Assembly: GCF_900446215.1 (NCBI RefSeq)
Contig: NZ_UAQZ01000001.1
Coordinates: 1,550,001 to 1,614,000, forward strand
Reading direction: 5' to 3'
DNA: 64,000 nucleotides
Source of the DNA: Burkholderia cenocepacia
Lineage (GTDB): Bacteria; Pseudomonadota; Gammaproteobacteria; Burkholderiales; Burkholderiaceae
Shown here piece after piece: positions 17,048 to 25,320 of this stretch. The first letter of the stretch is position 1. Each line of letters opens with the position of its first letter. Below the pieces are notes generated by a model. It was not told the origin of the DNA. It ran no database searches and saw only the letters and a program-made list of their open reading frames with translations. A program made the position numbers and the translations under genes.

Positions 17048-17728
17048 ATGATCAGTCAGCTGGAAATCATTGCCCGCCTGTTGCTGGCGGCCTTGCTCGG
17101 CAGCCTCGTCGGCATCGAGCGCGAACGGCTGTCGTGGGCGGCCGGGTTGCGCACGCACATGCTGGTGGCCGTGGGGGCCGCGCTCGTGATGGTCGTGTCG
17201 GCGTTCGGCTTCGCCGATATCCAGGACGCGAAGAACGTGTCGCTGGATCCGTCGCGCGTCGCCGCGCAGGTCGTGTCGGGCATCGGCTTTCTGGGCGCGG
17301 GGTCGATCATGCTGCGCGGCGAGATCATCCGCGGGCTGACGACCGCCGCGAGCCTGTGGGTCGTCGCGGCGGTCGGGCTCGCCGTGGGCGGCGGGATGTA
17401 CGTGGCCGCGATCGCCGCGACCGCGATCGTGCTGGCGATCCTGGCCGGGCTGAAGCCGATCGAGAAGCGCTTCTTCGCGACGCGGCAGCGCTGGGGCGTG
17501 CGCATTCTCGCGAGCCGCGGCGCGGTGAAGCTCACGTCGCTGCAGGCGATGCCCGGCATCGACCAGGCACGGATCGTCCGGTTCATCATCGAGCAGGACG
17601 ACGCGACGCCCGACGACGATCGCATCCACGTGGTGTTTTCGAAGATGACGAGCGGCGAGTTCCAGGTGGCGCGTCAATCCCTGCAGACCCTCGCCGGCAT
17701 CAAAAAATTGGAGGAAAGCGCTGGGTAG
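17048..17728 (+). CDS. MgtC/SapB family inner-membrane protein
   Basis: A 226-residue MgtC-family protein. The N-terminal membrane domain has the signature LLLAALLGSLVGIERERLSWAAGLRTHMLVAVGAAL, then RVAAQVVSGIGFLGAGSIM and RGLTTAASLWVVAAVGLAVGGG (four to five helices in residues 4-140). A soluble C-terminal domain of about 85 residues follows (WGVRILASRGAVKL...), shorter than in Salmonella MgtC. MgtC proteins act in magnesium or phosphate stress and virulence by affecting ATP synthase and Pho regulation in other bacteria. AAGGAG seven bases before the ATG fixes the start. A DeoR gene follows by 44 bp. Confidence 0.9.
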   Translation: MISQLEIIARLLLAALLGSLVGIERERLSWAAGLRTHMLVAVGAALVMVVSAFGFADIQDAKNVSLDPSRVAAQVVSGIGFLGAGSIMLRGEIIRGLTTAASLWVVAAVGLAVGGGMYVAAIAATAIVLAILAGLKPIEKRFFATRQRWGVRILASRGAVKLTSLQAMPGIDQARIVRFIIEQDDATPDDDRIHVVFSKMTSGEFQVARQSLQTLAGIKKLEESAG

Positions 17729-17772
17729 ACGGTCATTCGAATAATATTGACGAACATTTCCGAGGACATTTC

Positions 17773-18540
17773 ATGTGGCAAGAAGAGCGATACCAGAGGA
17801 TTCGGCTTCTGTTATCGAAGATGCAGCGCGTTTCCACCGACCGGATCATGGCCGAGCTGAACGTGTCGCGCGAAACCGTGCGCCGCGATCTGGTCGACCT
17901 CGAGGCGCTCGGTGAACTGAAGCGCGTGCACGGCGGCGCGGTGCAGGTCGGCGACGAAGCGCCGATCGCCGAGCGTGCGCAGACGCATGTGAAGGCGAAG
18001 CTGGCGATCGCCCGCGCGGCCGCGCGGCTGGTGTCGGGCTCGCAGACGCTGTTCATCGACGCGGGCACGACCACGACGCTGCTGGCCGAGGAACTGGCGA
18101 AGCTGTCGGGCCTCACGATCGTCACGAATTCGATCGACGTCGCGCTGAAGATGCGCTCGGGTGACCCGGCGCAGGCGAAGAACGAAACGATCCTGCTCGG
18201 CGGGATGATCGGCAGCCGCGCGGCGGCGACGGTCGGCGACGGCACGGTCGCCGAAATCTTCCGCTATCGCGCCGATCTCGCGTTGCTGTCGCCGGTCGGC
18301 GTCGACCACGTGCGCGGCGCGACGAACTACGACCGGATGGAAACCGAAGTGGCGCGCGCGATGGTCAGCAACGCGGCGGAAGTCGCGATCCTCGCCGATT
18401 TCAGCAAGCTCGGCACGAACAGCCGGATCGGCTTCTGCGAACCGGCGCGGATCGGCACGCTGGTCACCGACCAGAAAGCGGAGTCGGTCGACAGCTACAA
18501 GAACATCCGGAAGGTCATCAAGAACATCGTGCTGTCCTAG
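17773..18540 (+). CDS. DeoR/GlpR-family transcriptional regulator
   Basis: A 255-residue DeoR regulator: HTH at residues 5-58 (ERYQRIRLLLSKMQRVSTDRIMAELNVSRETVRRDLVDLEALGELKRVHGGAV) and the sugar-phosphate-binding C-terminal domain with FIDAGTTTTLLAEEL, TNSIDVALKM and the ADFSKLGTNSRIGF end. DeoR proteins usually answer to phosphorylated sugars or intermediates. It lies 44 bp after mgtC in the same direction; no sugar catabolic gene is adjacent, so the target is not obvious. The AT-rich repeats upstream of mgtC are candidate operators. Confidence 0.9.
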   Translation: MWQEERYQRIRLLLSKMQRVSTDRIMAELNVSRETVRRDLVDLEALGELKRVHGGAVQVGDEAPIAERAQTHVKAKLAIARAAARLVSGSQTLFIDAGTTTTLLAEELAKLSGLTIVTNSIDVALKMRSGDPAQAKNETILLGGMIGSRAAATVGDGTVAEIFRYRADLALLSPVGVDHVRGATNYDRMETEVARAMVSNAAEVAILADFSKLGTNSRIGFCEPARIGTLVTDQKAESVDSYKNIRKVIKNIVLS

Positions 18541-18658
18541 GCGGCTGGCGGGCATCGTCGCGCGCGTGCCCGAGGGCTGAACCAGGCAGGTGGGCCGCCG
18601 GCGTTCGCCGTGCCGGCCATCGTGTATGCTTGCCCGCATCGATCTAACGGCGGACAAC

Positions 18659-19024
18659 ATGAAGACTCCGGCACACCCCAAGCCTGAGGTGCGGTTCAGG
18701 ATGCGTATCCAGCAGGCCGACACGATCGCGCTCGGCCCGGGCAAGGTCGCGCTGCTCGAAGCGGTGCGCGAGCACGGCTCGATTTCGGCGGCGGCGCGCA
18801 GCCTGAACATGTCGTACCGGCGTGCGTGGCTGCTGATGGACGAGCTGAACCGTTCGCTGAAATCGCCGGCGACGGTGTCCGAGCATGGCGGGCAGAGCGG
18901 CGGCGGCAGCGTGCTGACGCCGGTCGGCGAGGAAATCATCCGTCTTTATCGCGGGATCGAGGCGCGCGCGTACGCGGCTTGCGCGGACGAGATCGCCGCG
19001 CTCACGAAAATGGTGCGGCGCTGA
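18659..19024 (+). CDS. One-domain ModE-like winged-helix regulator
   Basis: A 121-residue protein consisting of the ModE N-terminal DNA-binding domain only. Key stretches are LGPGKVALLEAVREHGSISA, ARSLNMSYRRAWLLMDELNR (recognition helix) and GGSVLTPVGEEIIRLYRGIE. Full-length ModE (about 260 aa) adds two TOBE domains that bind molybdate; these are absent here, so sensing must differ or the protein acts constitutively. The ATG at 18659 lies after CGGCGGAC. It is convergent with the DUF2325 gene (30 bp between ends). Three palindromes with the CGTTATAT/ATATAACG half site occur in this window at 10759, 20458 and 21098, two of them before the neighbouring genes. Confidence 0.88.
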   Translation: MKTPAHPKPEVRFRMRIQQADTIALGPGKVALLEAVREHGSISAAARSLNMSYRRAWLLMDELNRSLKSPATVSEHGGQSGGGSVLTPVGEEIIRLYRGIEARAYAACADEIAALTKMVRR

Positions 19025-19054
19025 AGGGTGCGTCGCGCTGACGTGCGCGCCGGC

Positions 19055-20404
19055 CTACCCGTGCCGCAGGCAGAAGCGTGACGACGTATCGCTCGCGGCG
19101 GCATTCGGCATGATGACGTCGCGTGCCTGCGCATCGAGCCGCCCGATCAATTCGACGAAGCTCGCCACGCTGGCGGTCCGCAGCGGGTAGTACGCGATGT
19201 GATGCCGCTCGCAGGTGCGCTTGAGCAGGTTCATCGAATCGTGGTCGATGCAGTCGACCGGAAACACGACCATCCGCGCGCCTGGCAGCGCCGCGGCCAG
19301 CAAGCCCTTGCGATCCTCGATGCCGCCGTCGTGCAGCGTCACTTCGCCGCCCGCCGTTTCGACGATCCGCCGGATCGCGCGGTTCGAGCCGGGCCGTCCG
19401 CCGACATAGACGACGCGCGTGCCCCGCAGTATCGACAGCGAATGCGCCGCGTGCTCGGCCGGGTCGTCCGTCGACGCCTGCACCGCCTGTTCGAGCGCGC
19501 TTGCTTCGGCGCGCAGCGTCTTGACCATCGCCATCAGGTCGTCGAGCCGCGCGCGCATCGCACGGGCGCTTGCCTGTTCCGCGGCGATCCGCTGCTCGGC
19601 CGCCTCGCGGCGGCTCGTGTGCAGCGCGAGCCGCTCGTCGCGCGCCGCCAGCGCTTCGCGCAACGCGTGTACTTCGTCGCGCAGCACGCTTTCGGCCGCA
19701 AGCGGTGGCGCGTGCCGGTGTGCGTGGAGCGCATCCCGCTCCTGCAGCGCCGCGTCGCGCTGCGTGCTCATTTCGTGCAGGCGTGCCTGCTGTCGTTCGA
19801 GCTTCGCGTGCAGTTCCGCATTCTCCCGTTCGAGCGCGACCAGCCGCCGGATATCGGCGCGATTGGCCGCGCCGACCAGATGCGACAGCATGTGCACGTC
19901 GCCGAACGCGACCTGGCGCACGGCCATCGTCGCGCGCGGATGCGTCATCAGCGCCCAGTACGCCGGGGGAATGTCGCCGCTCGCGAGCGCGTCCTTCCAG
20001 CGCGCGACGAGTGCGTCCGCGTCCTTCGCGCCGTCGAATGCGCGGATCGCTCCGGCATAACGCTCGTCGAGCGCCTTGTGCAACGCCTTGGCGCCGGCCG
20101 TGCCGCCGATCGCGAGTTCGACGGCCGCGTGATGGATCTCCAGATCGGTCGCGCGCTGACGGTCGACATCGGCGAATTTCGGCACCAGCTTGCGCAGTTC
20201 GTGCGTGGTCAGGCACGTGCCGATGATCGAGCAGTGCAGGTTCGCGTCGAGTTCGGACAGGCGCGCGCGGCGCGTCAGTTCGACTTGTTGCGCGCGGGAC
20301 GGCGCGCAGCAGGCGTCGATCCGCGTGCCGGCTGCCGCGGGCGAATGGCCGCCGGGCGACGAGAGGTCCGCCGTGCGGGCCAGGCGAAAGGGCGGAGCGT
20401 GCAT
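19055..20404 (-). CDS. DUF2325 domain protein with coiled coil
   Basis: A 449-residue protein. Residues 50-95 carry a Cys/His-bearing block (CSIIGTCLTTHELRKLVPKF with Cys58, Cys64, His69, then His91-His92) that could bind metal. Residues 185-310 are rich in Glu, Arg and Leu heptads and should form a coiled coil. Residues 328-415 are the DUF2325 domain (TRVVYVGGRPGSNRAIRRIV and MVVFPVDCIDHDSMNLLKR), a Rossmann-like module of unknown function. The ATG at 20404 lies 54 bp downstream of a ModE-type palindrome. It is the second of two minus-strand genes with such sites. No biochemical role can be claimed. Confidence 0.82.
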   Translation of the reverse strand: MHAPPFRLARTADLSSPGGHSPAAAGTRIDACCAPSRAQQVELTRRARLSELDANLHCSIIGTCLTTHELRKLVPKFADVDRQRATDLEIHHAAVELAIGGTAGAKALHKALDERYAGAIRAFDGAKDADALVARWKDALASGDIPPAYWALMTHPRATMAVRQVAFGDVHMLSHLVGAANRADIRRLVALERENAELHAKLERQQARLHEMSTQRDAALQERDALHAHRHAPPLAAESVLRDEVHALREALAARDERLALHTSRREAAEQRIAAEQASARAMRARLDDLMAMVKTLRAEASALEQAVQASTDDPAEHAAHSLSILRGTRVVYVGGRPGSNRAIRRIVETAGGEVTLHDGGIEDRKGLLAAALPGARMVVFPVDCIDHDSMNLLKRTCERHHIAYYPLRTASVASFVELIGRLDAQARDVIMPNAAASDTSSRFCLRHG

Positions 20405-20457
20405 GTTGACCTCGATCCGGCACGATCGGGCCGGAGACGGATGCGCGAAAGATGGCT

Positions 20458-20481
20458 CGAAATATACCACGGAATATAACG
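20458..20481. promoter_or_regulatory. ModE-type palindrome, copy 2
   Basis: CGAAATAT-ACCACGGA-ATATAACG. The right half is the exact ModE half site, and geometry (8-8-8) and the CGGA spacer end equal those of copies 1 and 3. It sits 54 bp upstream of the DUF2325 start codon, where a repressor or activator of that gene would bind. Confidence 0.65.
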
Positions 20482-20523
20482 AGGCCGATGCCGGGGAAAT
20501 ACCGGGCAGCGGGGATCGCGCGG

Positions 20524-21072
20524 TCAGCAGAGTGCCGTTGAACGGTCGATCGGCTGCGGCACGACGGCAGGCGCAGCGGGCGGAACCGGGGTCGATGCCG
20601 AGGCCGGCGCATGGCGCGCGATCACGGATTCGACGCACAACCCGACGAACAGCACGTCGACGCGCTCCAGCGCGATGACCGCGCGGCGCATCGCGGCCGG
20701 GTCGTTGCTGAACGCATCGGAAAACACGTCGTCGCGCGTGCGTTCGAGGCGGCGCGCGTGGCCGATCGCGCGTTCGAGTTCGGGCAGCCGCGTGAAGCGG
20801 GCAGTGCGCGCTTCGTGTTCGAGCATCGACAGCAATTCTCGAAGGCCCATGGCCGACAGTGCGTCGTCCGGCATGGCTTCGGCGTGCGCGGCCGAGAACA
20901 TCCGGATGAAACGTGCGACGCTGCCGCGCAGGCGGCGGAACGCATCGACGACATCGGTGACCTGCTGCGCCCGCGCGTCGCTCGACAGCGGCTTGAGCGC
21001 GCTGATCTTGCGCGCGAACGGCTGTTCCCGGGCGTTGTGCAGCGGGGTGCGATCCGTCGCCGTGCGGGTCAT
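20524..21072 (-). CDS. Hypothetical protein paired with DUF2325 gene (182 aa)
   Basis: Unrecognised, mainly alpha-helical soluble protein: VTDVVDAFRRLRGSVARFIR, MGLRELLSMLEHEARTARF, LPELERAIGHARRLERTRDDVF and AVIALERVDVLFVGLCVESV are amphipathic helices, followed by a Pro/Ala-rich tail. There is no signal peptide. GGAG seven bases before the ATG supports the start at 21072. It is upstream of the DUF2325 gene on the same strand, with its own ModE-type palindrome 26 bp before the start codon, so both genes probably answer to the same regulator. Confidence 0.7.
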   Translation of the reverse strand: MTRTATDRTPLHNAREQPFARKISALKPLSSDARAQQVTDVVDAFRRLRGSVARFIRMFSAAHAEAMPDDALSAMGLRELLSMLEHEARTARFTRLPELERAIGHARRLERTRDDVFSDAFSNDPAAMRRAVIALERVDVLFVGLCVESVIARHAPASASTPVPPAAPAVVPQPIDRSTALC

Positions 21073-21097
21073 GATGATGCTCCGGGTATGCAGGTCT

Positions 21098-21121
21098 CGA
21101 TATATTCTACGGAATATATCG
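21098..21121. promoter_or_regulatory. ModE-type palindrome, copy 3 (perfect arms)
   Basis: CGATATAT-TCTACGGA-ATATATCG has perfectly complementary 8-bp arms. It ends 26 bp before the start codon of the gene at 21072, so it would overlap the core promoter, as expected for repression. Confidence 0.68.
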
Positions 21122-21191
21122 AATTCGCAAAAAAAGGCGATACCGTCGCCGCGCGACACGGTATCGCCCACGACCCGAACGACCGCACCGG

Positions 21192-22673
21192 TCAGTCGAT
21201 CGCGCGCATCGCGTGGCGCAGTTCCTGATAGCTGCGCAGCCCCGCGACGCCGAGTTCGCGCCCGATCCCGCTGAGCCCGAAGCCGCCCCAGCACACGTGC
21301 GGGTAGATCAGCTGCGGCGCATTGATCCACACGAGCCCCGCGCGCACGCGCCGCTGGAACCGCCGTGCGACGGCCGCATCGCGCGTGACGACGGTCGCGA
21401 CGAGCCCGTAGCGCGTATCGTTCGCGAGCGCGATCGCTTCGTCATCGGTGCGGAACGATTTCACGCACGCGACGGGGCCGAACACTTCGTCGGTCCATAG
21501 CGGGTTGTCCGCGGCCGGTTCGGCGATCACGACGGGCGCCATGAAGAAGCCGGCGCCGCCGGCGTCCGCGACGCGGCCGCTGAACGCGATGCGTGCGCCC
21601 GCATCGACGCCGTGTTCGAGCATCGCCTCGACTCGCGCGCGGTGCGCGGCGGAGATCAGCGGCCCCATCGCGACCTGGTCGGTGCCCGGCGGCGCGACGA
21701 CGAGCGCGCGCACGGCCGTCTCGAACGCGGCCATGAAGCTGCGATAGAGGCTGTCGTGCACGAGGATGCGCGCGGTGGCCGAGCACATCTGGCCGGCGTT
21801 GGTGAACGCGCCCGCCACGGCGAGCGACACCGCGACATCGAGATCGGCATCGTCGCGCACGATCAGCGACGACTTGCCGCCGAGTTCGAGCGTCACGCGC
21901 TTCATGTCGATGGCCGCGGCCTGCATCACCTTGCGGCCGGCCGCCGTGCTGCCCGTAAACGAAATCTTGTCGATCAGCGGATGCGTGGTCAGCGCCGCGC
22001 CGACCTCGGCGTCGCCGTTCACGACGTTGACGACGCCGGCCGGCACACCCGCTTCGATGACGATGTCGAGCAGCGCATGCTCGGTCGGCGACGTGAGCTC
22101 GGACGGCTTCAGCACGACCGCGCAGCCGGCCGCGAGCGCGGGCGCGAGCTTCCATGCGGTCGTGACCATCGGGAAATTCCACGGCATCACCAGCGCGGCG
22201 ACGCCGACCGGATCGTGGAAGCGTTCGGCCGTGACGGCGTCGCTCGGCAACGCAACCGGTTCGGCCGCGAACAGCGCCGGGTCTTCGCACAGCTTCGCGT
22301 AGTACGCGAAGGTCGCGACGACATCGCCGACGTCCGCGTCGGCCTCGAACGGCGGCTTGCCGCTCACCTGCATCTGCAACGCGGCGAGACGCTCGCGCGC
22401 GGCGTCGACCCGCCCGGCGATCGCCGCGAGCACGCGGCCGCGCTCGGCGGGCGGCGTATCGCGCCAGCCGGCGAACGCGTCGCGCGCGGCGCGCACCGCG
22501 GCGTCGACGTGCGCGGGCGTCGCGAATTCCTGCCAGCCGATCGTATTGCCGGTCGATGCGTTGAAGACCGGCGCGCCGATCGTGTCGGAATGCGTGCGCA
22601 CCGGCTGGCCGGCGATGCGCGCGGCGGGCAGCACGAAAGGGTGCGTGGAACGGGAAAGTTCGGCGGTGGACAT
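21192..22673 (-). CDS. NAD(P)-dependent aldehyde dehydrogenase (aminoaldehyde/betaine-aldehyde type)
   Basis: A 493-residue aldehyde dehydrogenase. Visible motifs: VMPWNFPMVTTAWKLAPALAAG (cofactor binding), FTGSTAAGRKVMQ, the catalytic Glu in VTLELGGKSS, the catalytic Cys in NAGQMCSATARILV, and DEVFGPVACVKSF. It oxidises an aldehyde to the acid; beside a guanidinobutyrase and an amine oxidoreductase, a 4-aminobutanal or 4-guanidinobutanal role is likely. The ATG at 22673 has AGGA nine bases upstream; an ATG at 22682 is possible. The gbuA-like gene is 22 bp upstream, giving an operon. Confidence 0.9.
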   Translation of the reverse strand: MSTAELSRSTHPFVLPAARIAGQPVRTHSDTIGAPVFNASTGNTIGWQEFATPAHVDAAVRAARDAFAGWRDTPPAERGRVLAAIAGRVDAARERLAALQMQVSGKPPFEADADVGDVVATFAYYAKLCEDPALFAAEPVALPSDAVTAERFHDPVGVAALVMPWNFPMVTTAWKLAPALAAGCAVVLKPSELTSPTEHALLDIVIEAGVPAGVVNVVNGDAEVGAALTTHPLIDKISFTGSTAAGRKVMQAAAIDMKRVTLELGGKSSLIVRDDADLDVAVSLAVAGAFTNAGQMCSATARILVHDSLYRSFMAAFETAVRALVVAPPGTDQVAMGPLISAAHRARVEAMLEHGVDAGARIAFSGRVADAGGAGFFMAPVVIAEPAADNPLWTDEVFGPVACVKSFRTDDEAIALANDTRYGLVATVVTRDAAVARRFQRRVRAGLVWINAPQLIYPHVCWGGFGLSGIGRELGVAGLRSYQELRHAMRAID

Positions 22674-22695
22674 GACGGTCATCCTGTCGATCGGG

Positions 22696-23646
22696 TTAGC
22701 GGTAGGCGACGCCCGGCATCACGCAGAGCATTTCGAACGCGAGGTTCGCGCCGGTGAGCGCGGTGGTGCCGGCCGGATCGTACGGCGGCGATACTTCGAC
22801 GAGGTCCGCGCCGACGATGTTCAGGCCCTTCATGCCGCGCACGATCTCCAGGCCCTGTTGCACGGTCAGGCCGCCGATTTCCGGCGTGCCGGTGCCCGGC
22901 GCGAACGACGGGTCGAGGCCGTCGATGTCGAAGCTCAGGTACACCGGCGTGTCGCCGACGCGTTCGCGCACCTGCGCCATCAGCGGCGCGAGCGACTTGT
23001 TCCAGCAGTCTTCCGCCTGCACGACGGTGAAACCCTGCTGCCGGCACCAGTCGAAATCGTCCGCGTGATAGCCGGTGCCGCGCAGGCCGATCTGCGTGAC
23101 CTTGTCGCATTGCAGCAGGCCGTCTTCCACCGCGCGGCGGAACGGCGTGCCGTGCGCGATCTTCTCGCCGAACATCGTGTCGTTCACGTCCGCGTGCGCA
23201 TCGACGTGCACGACCGCGACCTTGCCGTACTTCCGGTGCAATGCGCGCAGGATCGGCCACGCGATCGTGTGATCGCCGCCGAGCGTGATCGGCCGGCAGC
23301 CGTTCGCGACGATCGCGTCGTATGCCTCCTCGATGCGGCGCACCGAGTCCTTCAGGTCGTACGGGTTGGTCGCGACGTCGCCGATGTCGGCCACCTGCAG
23401 CGAATCGAACGGCGCGGCGCGGGTGGCCATGTTGTACGGGCGCAGCAGCACGGATTCGGTGCGGATCTGGCGCGGGCCGAAGCGCGCGCCCGAGCGGTTC
23501 GACGTGCCGAGATCGAGCGGCACGCCGACGAAGCACGCGTCGAGGCCGTCGGTCGTCGTGGCCTGCGGCAGCCGCATCATCGTGGCGATGCCGCCAAAGC
23601 GCGGCATCTCGTTGCCGCCCATCGGTTGGTTCAGTTCGCGGGGCAT
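22696..23646 (-). CDS. gbuA: Guanidinobutyrase/agmatinase (ureohydrolase)
   Basis: A 316-residue manganese ureohydrolase. Metal-binding motifs are PITLGGDHTIAWPIL, VVHVDAHADVNDTMFGEKI and YLSFDIDGLDPSFAPGTGTPEIGG. It removes urea from a guanidino compound: 4-guanidinobutyrate to GABA (GbuA) or agmatine to putrescine (SpeB). The N-terminus NQPMGGNEMPRFGGIATMMRLP is like Pseudomonas GbuA, which is why I prefer that name, but specificity is not certain. It is transcribed with the aldehyde dehydrogenase; a LuxR gene lies upstream on the same strand. Confidence 0.88.
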   Translation of the reverse strand: MPRELNQPMGGNEMPRFGGIATMMRLPQATTTDGLDACFVGVPLDLGTSNRSGARFGPRQIRTESVLLRPYNMATRAAPFDSLQVADIGDVATNPYDLKDSVRRIEEAYDAIVANGCRPITLGGDHTIAWPILRALHRKYGKVAVVHVDAHADVNDTMFGEKIAHGTPFRRAVEDGLLQCDKVTQIGLRGTGYHADDFDWCRQQGFTVVQAEDCWNKSLAPLMAQVRERVGDTPVYLSFDIDGLDPSFAPGTGTPEIGGLTVQQGLEIVRGMKGLNIVGADLVEVSPPYDPAGTTALTGANLAFEMLCVMPGVAYR

Positions 23647-23800
23647 GGGGCCGTCTCCTCTTTCTGGTGTCAAGCGATCGGCCGATGGTAGAGGAGAACG
23701 CACGCGCGAAGATCCTGAAGTCGCAACGTTTACATCGACAGGTCTCGATGCAAGTGGCGCCGCCGCATCGACGCGGCGCGACCGAACGCGGCGGCGCGGG

Positions 23801-24685
23801 TCAGCGCGGGATGGCCGGCGGTGCGTCGTCGTCGTGCGCGCCGGCGGCGGGAAGCGCGGCTGCCGCCGACCCCCATGCGGAGAGTTCGCGCTTGGTGCGC
23901 ACGCCGAGCTTCGCGAAGGCACGCTTCACGTACGACTCGGCCGACGCGACGCGCACGCCCAGAATCGCGGCGGCTTCGGGCACGGTCTTGCCGGACAGCA
24001 GGTGTTTGCAGGTCTCGTATTCGCGTTTCGACAGCTTCACGTCGCCGGCCGCGAGCCGCGCGTCGAATTGCGCGAGCGGATGGACGTCGGGCGTCGGGTG
24101 CGCGATGCGCCGCGCGGCGGTGGTCGACGCATGCAGTTCGAGCAGCGGGAACAGCACGTCGCTGATGCTGCGGAAGCGGTTCATCTCGGCGAGCGTGAAC
24201 GGCGGACGGTCGCGGCCGCGCTCCAGCGCGATCGAATGCTGCGAATAGCGCGTGCCGCGTGCGAGCACGCATTCGTGACCGATATGCACGTCGTCGTAGA
24301 TCCGCTGGCGGAATTCGCCGGGCGGGATCGCCGCGATGTCGCGCACGACCAGCATCGTGCCGGTCTTGCCGCGCAGCCCCGCGAACAGCGGGTCGCTGTC
24401 GAGAAAGCGCTCGTAGTAGAGCGTCATCACGTCGGAGATTTCGGTGGCTTCGGTCCCGATGCCGCTGCTGCCGATCCATTCGCAGCGGTAGCCGGTGGGC
24501 ATCGTGCCGTCGACGCGCGAGCGTTCGACGTGCGCGACGTCGAGCGGCACGACGTCGTTCAGCAGTTGCGTGAGGCGCGGCACGAAATGCGGCGTGCCGA
24601 CCGTCTCGATCAGCTCGCCCAGCGCCTTGAACGACACGTTGAAATGGTCGTCGTCGCGGTGGAAGGGGTTCACGTTGAGCAGCAT
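23801..24685 (-). CDS. LuxR-family regulator A of the amine cluster
   Basis: A 294-residue regulator with a C-terminal LuxR HTH (about residues 212-270: KLSKREYETCKHLLSGKTVPEAAAILGVRVASAESYVKRAFAKLGVRTKREL). The 200-residue N-terminal domain is not an acyl-homoserine-lactone domain I recognise; it begins ALGELIETVGTPHFVPRLTQ and shares many stretches with the protein at 29119 (LRGKTGTMLV, EFRQRIYDD, SDVLFPLLELHA), so the two are paralogues. It is divergent from the cupin gene, with a GC palindrome plus CATACCGG between them. The inducer is unknown. Confidence 0.88.
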   Translation of the reverse strand: MLLNVNPFHRDDDHFNVSFKALGELIETVGTPHFVPRLTQLLNDVVPLDVAHVERSRVDGTMPTGYRCEWIGSSGIGTEATEISDVMTLYYERFLDSDPLFAGLRGKTGTMLVVRDIAAIPPGEFRQRIYDDVHIGHECVLARGTRYSQHSIALERGRDRPPFTLAEMNRFRSISDVLFPLLELHASTTAARRIAHPTPDVHPLAQFDARLAAGDVKLSKREYETCKHLLSGKTVPEAAAILGVRVASAESYVKRAFAKLGVRTKRELSAWGSAAAALPAAGAHDDDAPPAIPR

Positions 24686-24807
24686 GCGGGTCCCAGGAAC
24701 CGGCCCTTGAAGCGGCGCGATTGTAGCGATCCGCGCCCGAAAAGGTCATTAGGGGAATTACCGTACGGAGTCCTGCTGCCTCGCGTACCCCCGAAAACGC
24801 GGCTTGT

Positions 24808-24831
24808 CCCCCCCGAAGGGGGGCATACCGG
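24808..24831 (+). promoter_or_regulatory. C7-GAA-G6 palindrome plus CATACCGG, copy 1
   Basis: CCCCCCC-GAA-GGGGGG followed directly by CATACCGG ends 60 bp upstream of the cupin start and 123 bp upstream of the divergent LuxR start. The same arrangement with a different 5-nt centre is found at 30104-30128 before the amidohydrolase gene. Confidence 0.65.
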
Positions 24832-24890
24832 GGCAGTGTAAATGAGTAACTTTGTCTCTGCTTTTTTCAATCGAGAGACGAAAGATTCAG

Positions 24891-25235
24891 ATGACCAAAC
24901 TGATCAAGGACATCCTGCCGCTGGGCGCAGGCGTGGGCGAATTCACGAAGCTCGACTTCGGGATGGACGAAAGCGACTGGCGCGCGGCCGAAGGCAAGAG
25001 CGGCAACTACATCGTCGGCTGGTGGGAGGGCAAGGCCGGCTCGGTGGAGTTTCCGGAAACGGCAGCCGACGAAGCGGTGTGGCTCGTCGAGGGCCGGATC
25101 GCGCTGACCGACGTCGAGGGCAACCGCAAGGAATTCACGCCGGGCCAGGGCTATCTGCTGCCGGCCGGTTTCGCGGGCCGCTGGGAGACGATCGAGGACG
25201 CGAAGAAGTTCTACGTGCTGCTCGAGCAGTCGTGA
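24891..25235 (+). CDS. Small cupin protein (DUF861-like)
   Basis: A 114-residue single-domain cupin. The segments YIVGWWEGKAGSVEFPETAAD, EAVWLVEGRIALTDVEGNRKEFTPGQGYLLPAGFAGRWETIE and KKFYVLLEQ form the beta-barrel fold of DUF861 proteins, which include ureidoglycolate lyase-like and amine-pathway accessory proteins. No enzymatic role is proven. It is the first gene rightward from the LuxR-linked palindrome and is followed by a hairpin with a T-run, then an FAD oxidoreductase, a pairing often seen in gamma-glutamylputrescine-oxidase-like loci. Confidence 0.85.
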   Translation: MTKLIKDILPLGAGVGEFTKLDFGMDESDWRAAEGKSGNYIVGWWEGKAGSVEFPETAADEAVWLVEGRIALTDVEGNRKEFTPGQGYLLPAGFAGRWETIEDAKKFYVLLEQS

Positions 25236-25240
25236 TGTCG

Positions 25241-25299
25241 GAAACCGCCGCCGCGTCGTCGTCGTCCCTGTGACGCGAACCCGGCGGCGGTTTCGTTTT
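25241..25299 (+). terminator. 12-bp hairpin with T-run between cupin and oxidoreductase
   Basis: GAAACCGCCGCC (25241-25252) pairs perfectly with GGCGGCGGTTTC (25283-25294), loop 30 nt, followed by GTTTTT. It looks like an intrinsic terminator or attenuator that would lower expression of the downstream FAD gene relative to the cupin. Confidence 0.6.
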
Positions 25300-25320
25300 T
25301 CGCGTGTGATGGCTGGGATC

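Noticed and set aside
19199..20479. Long plus-strand frames opposite the DUF2325 gene
   Set aside because: Composition is dominated by Arg and Ala/His; the minus strand carries a coherent coiled coil and the DUF2325 domain.
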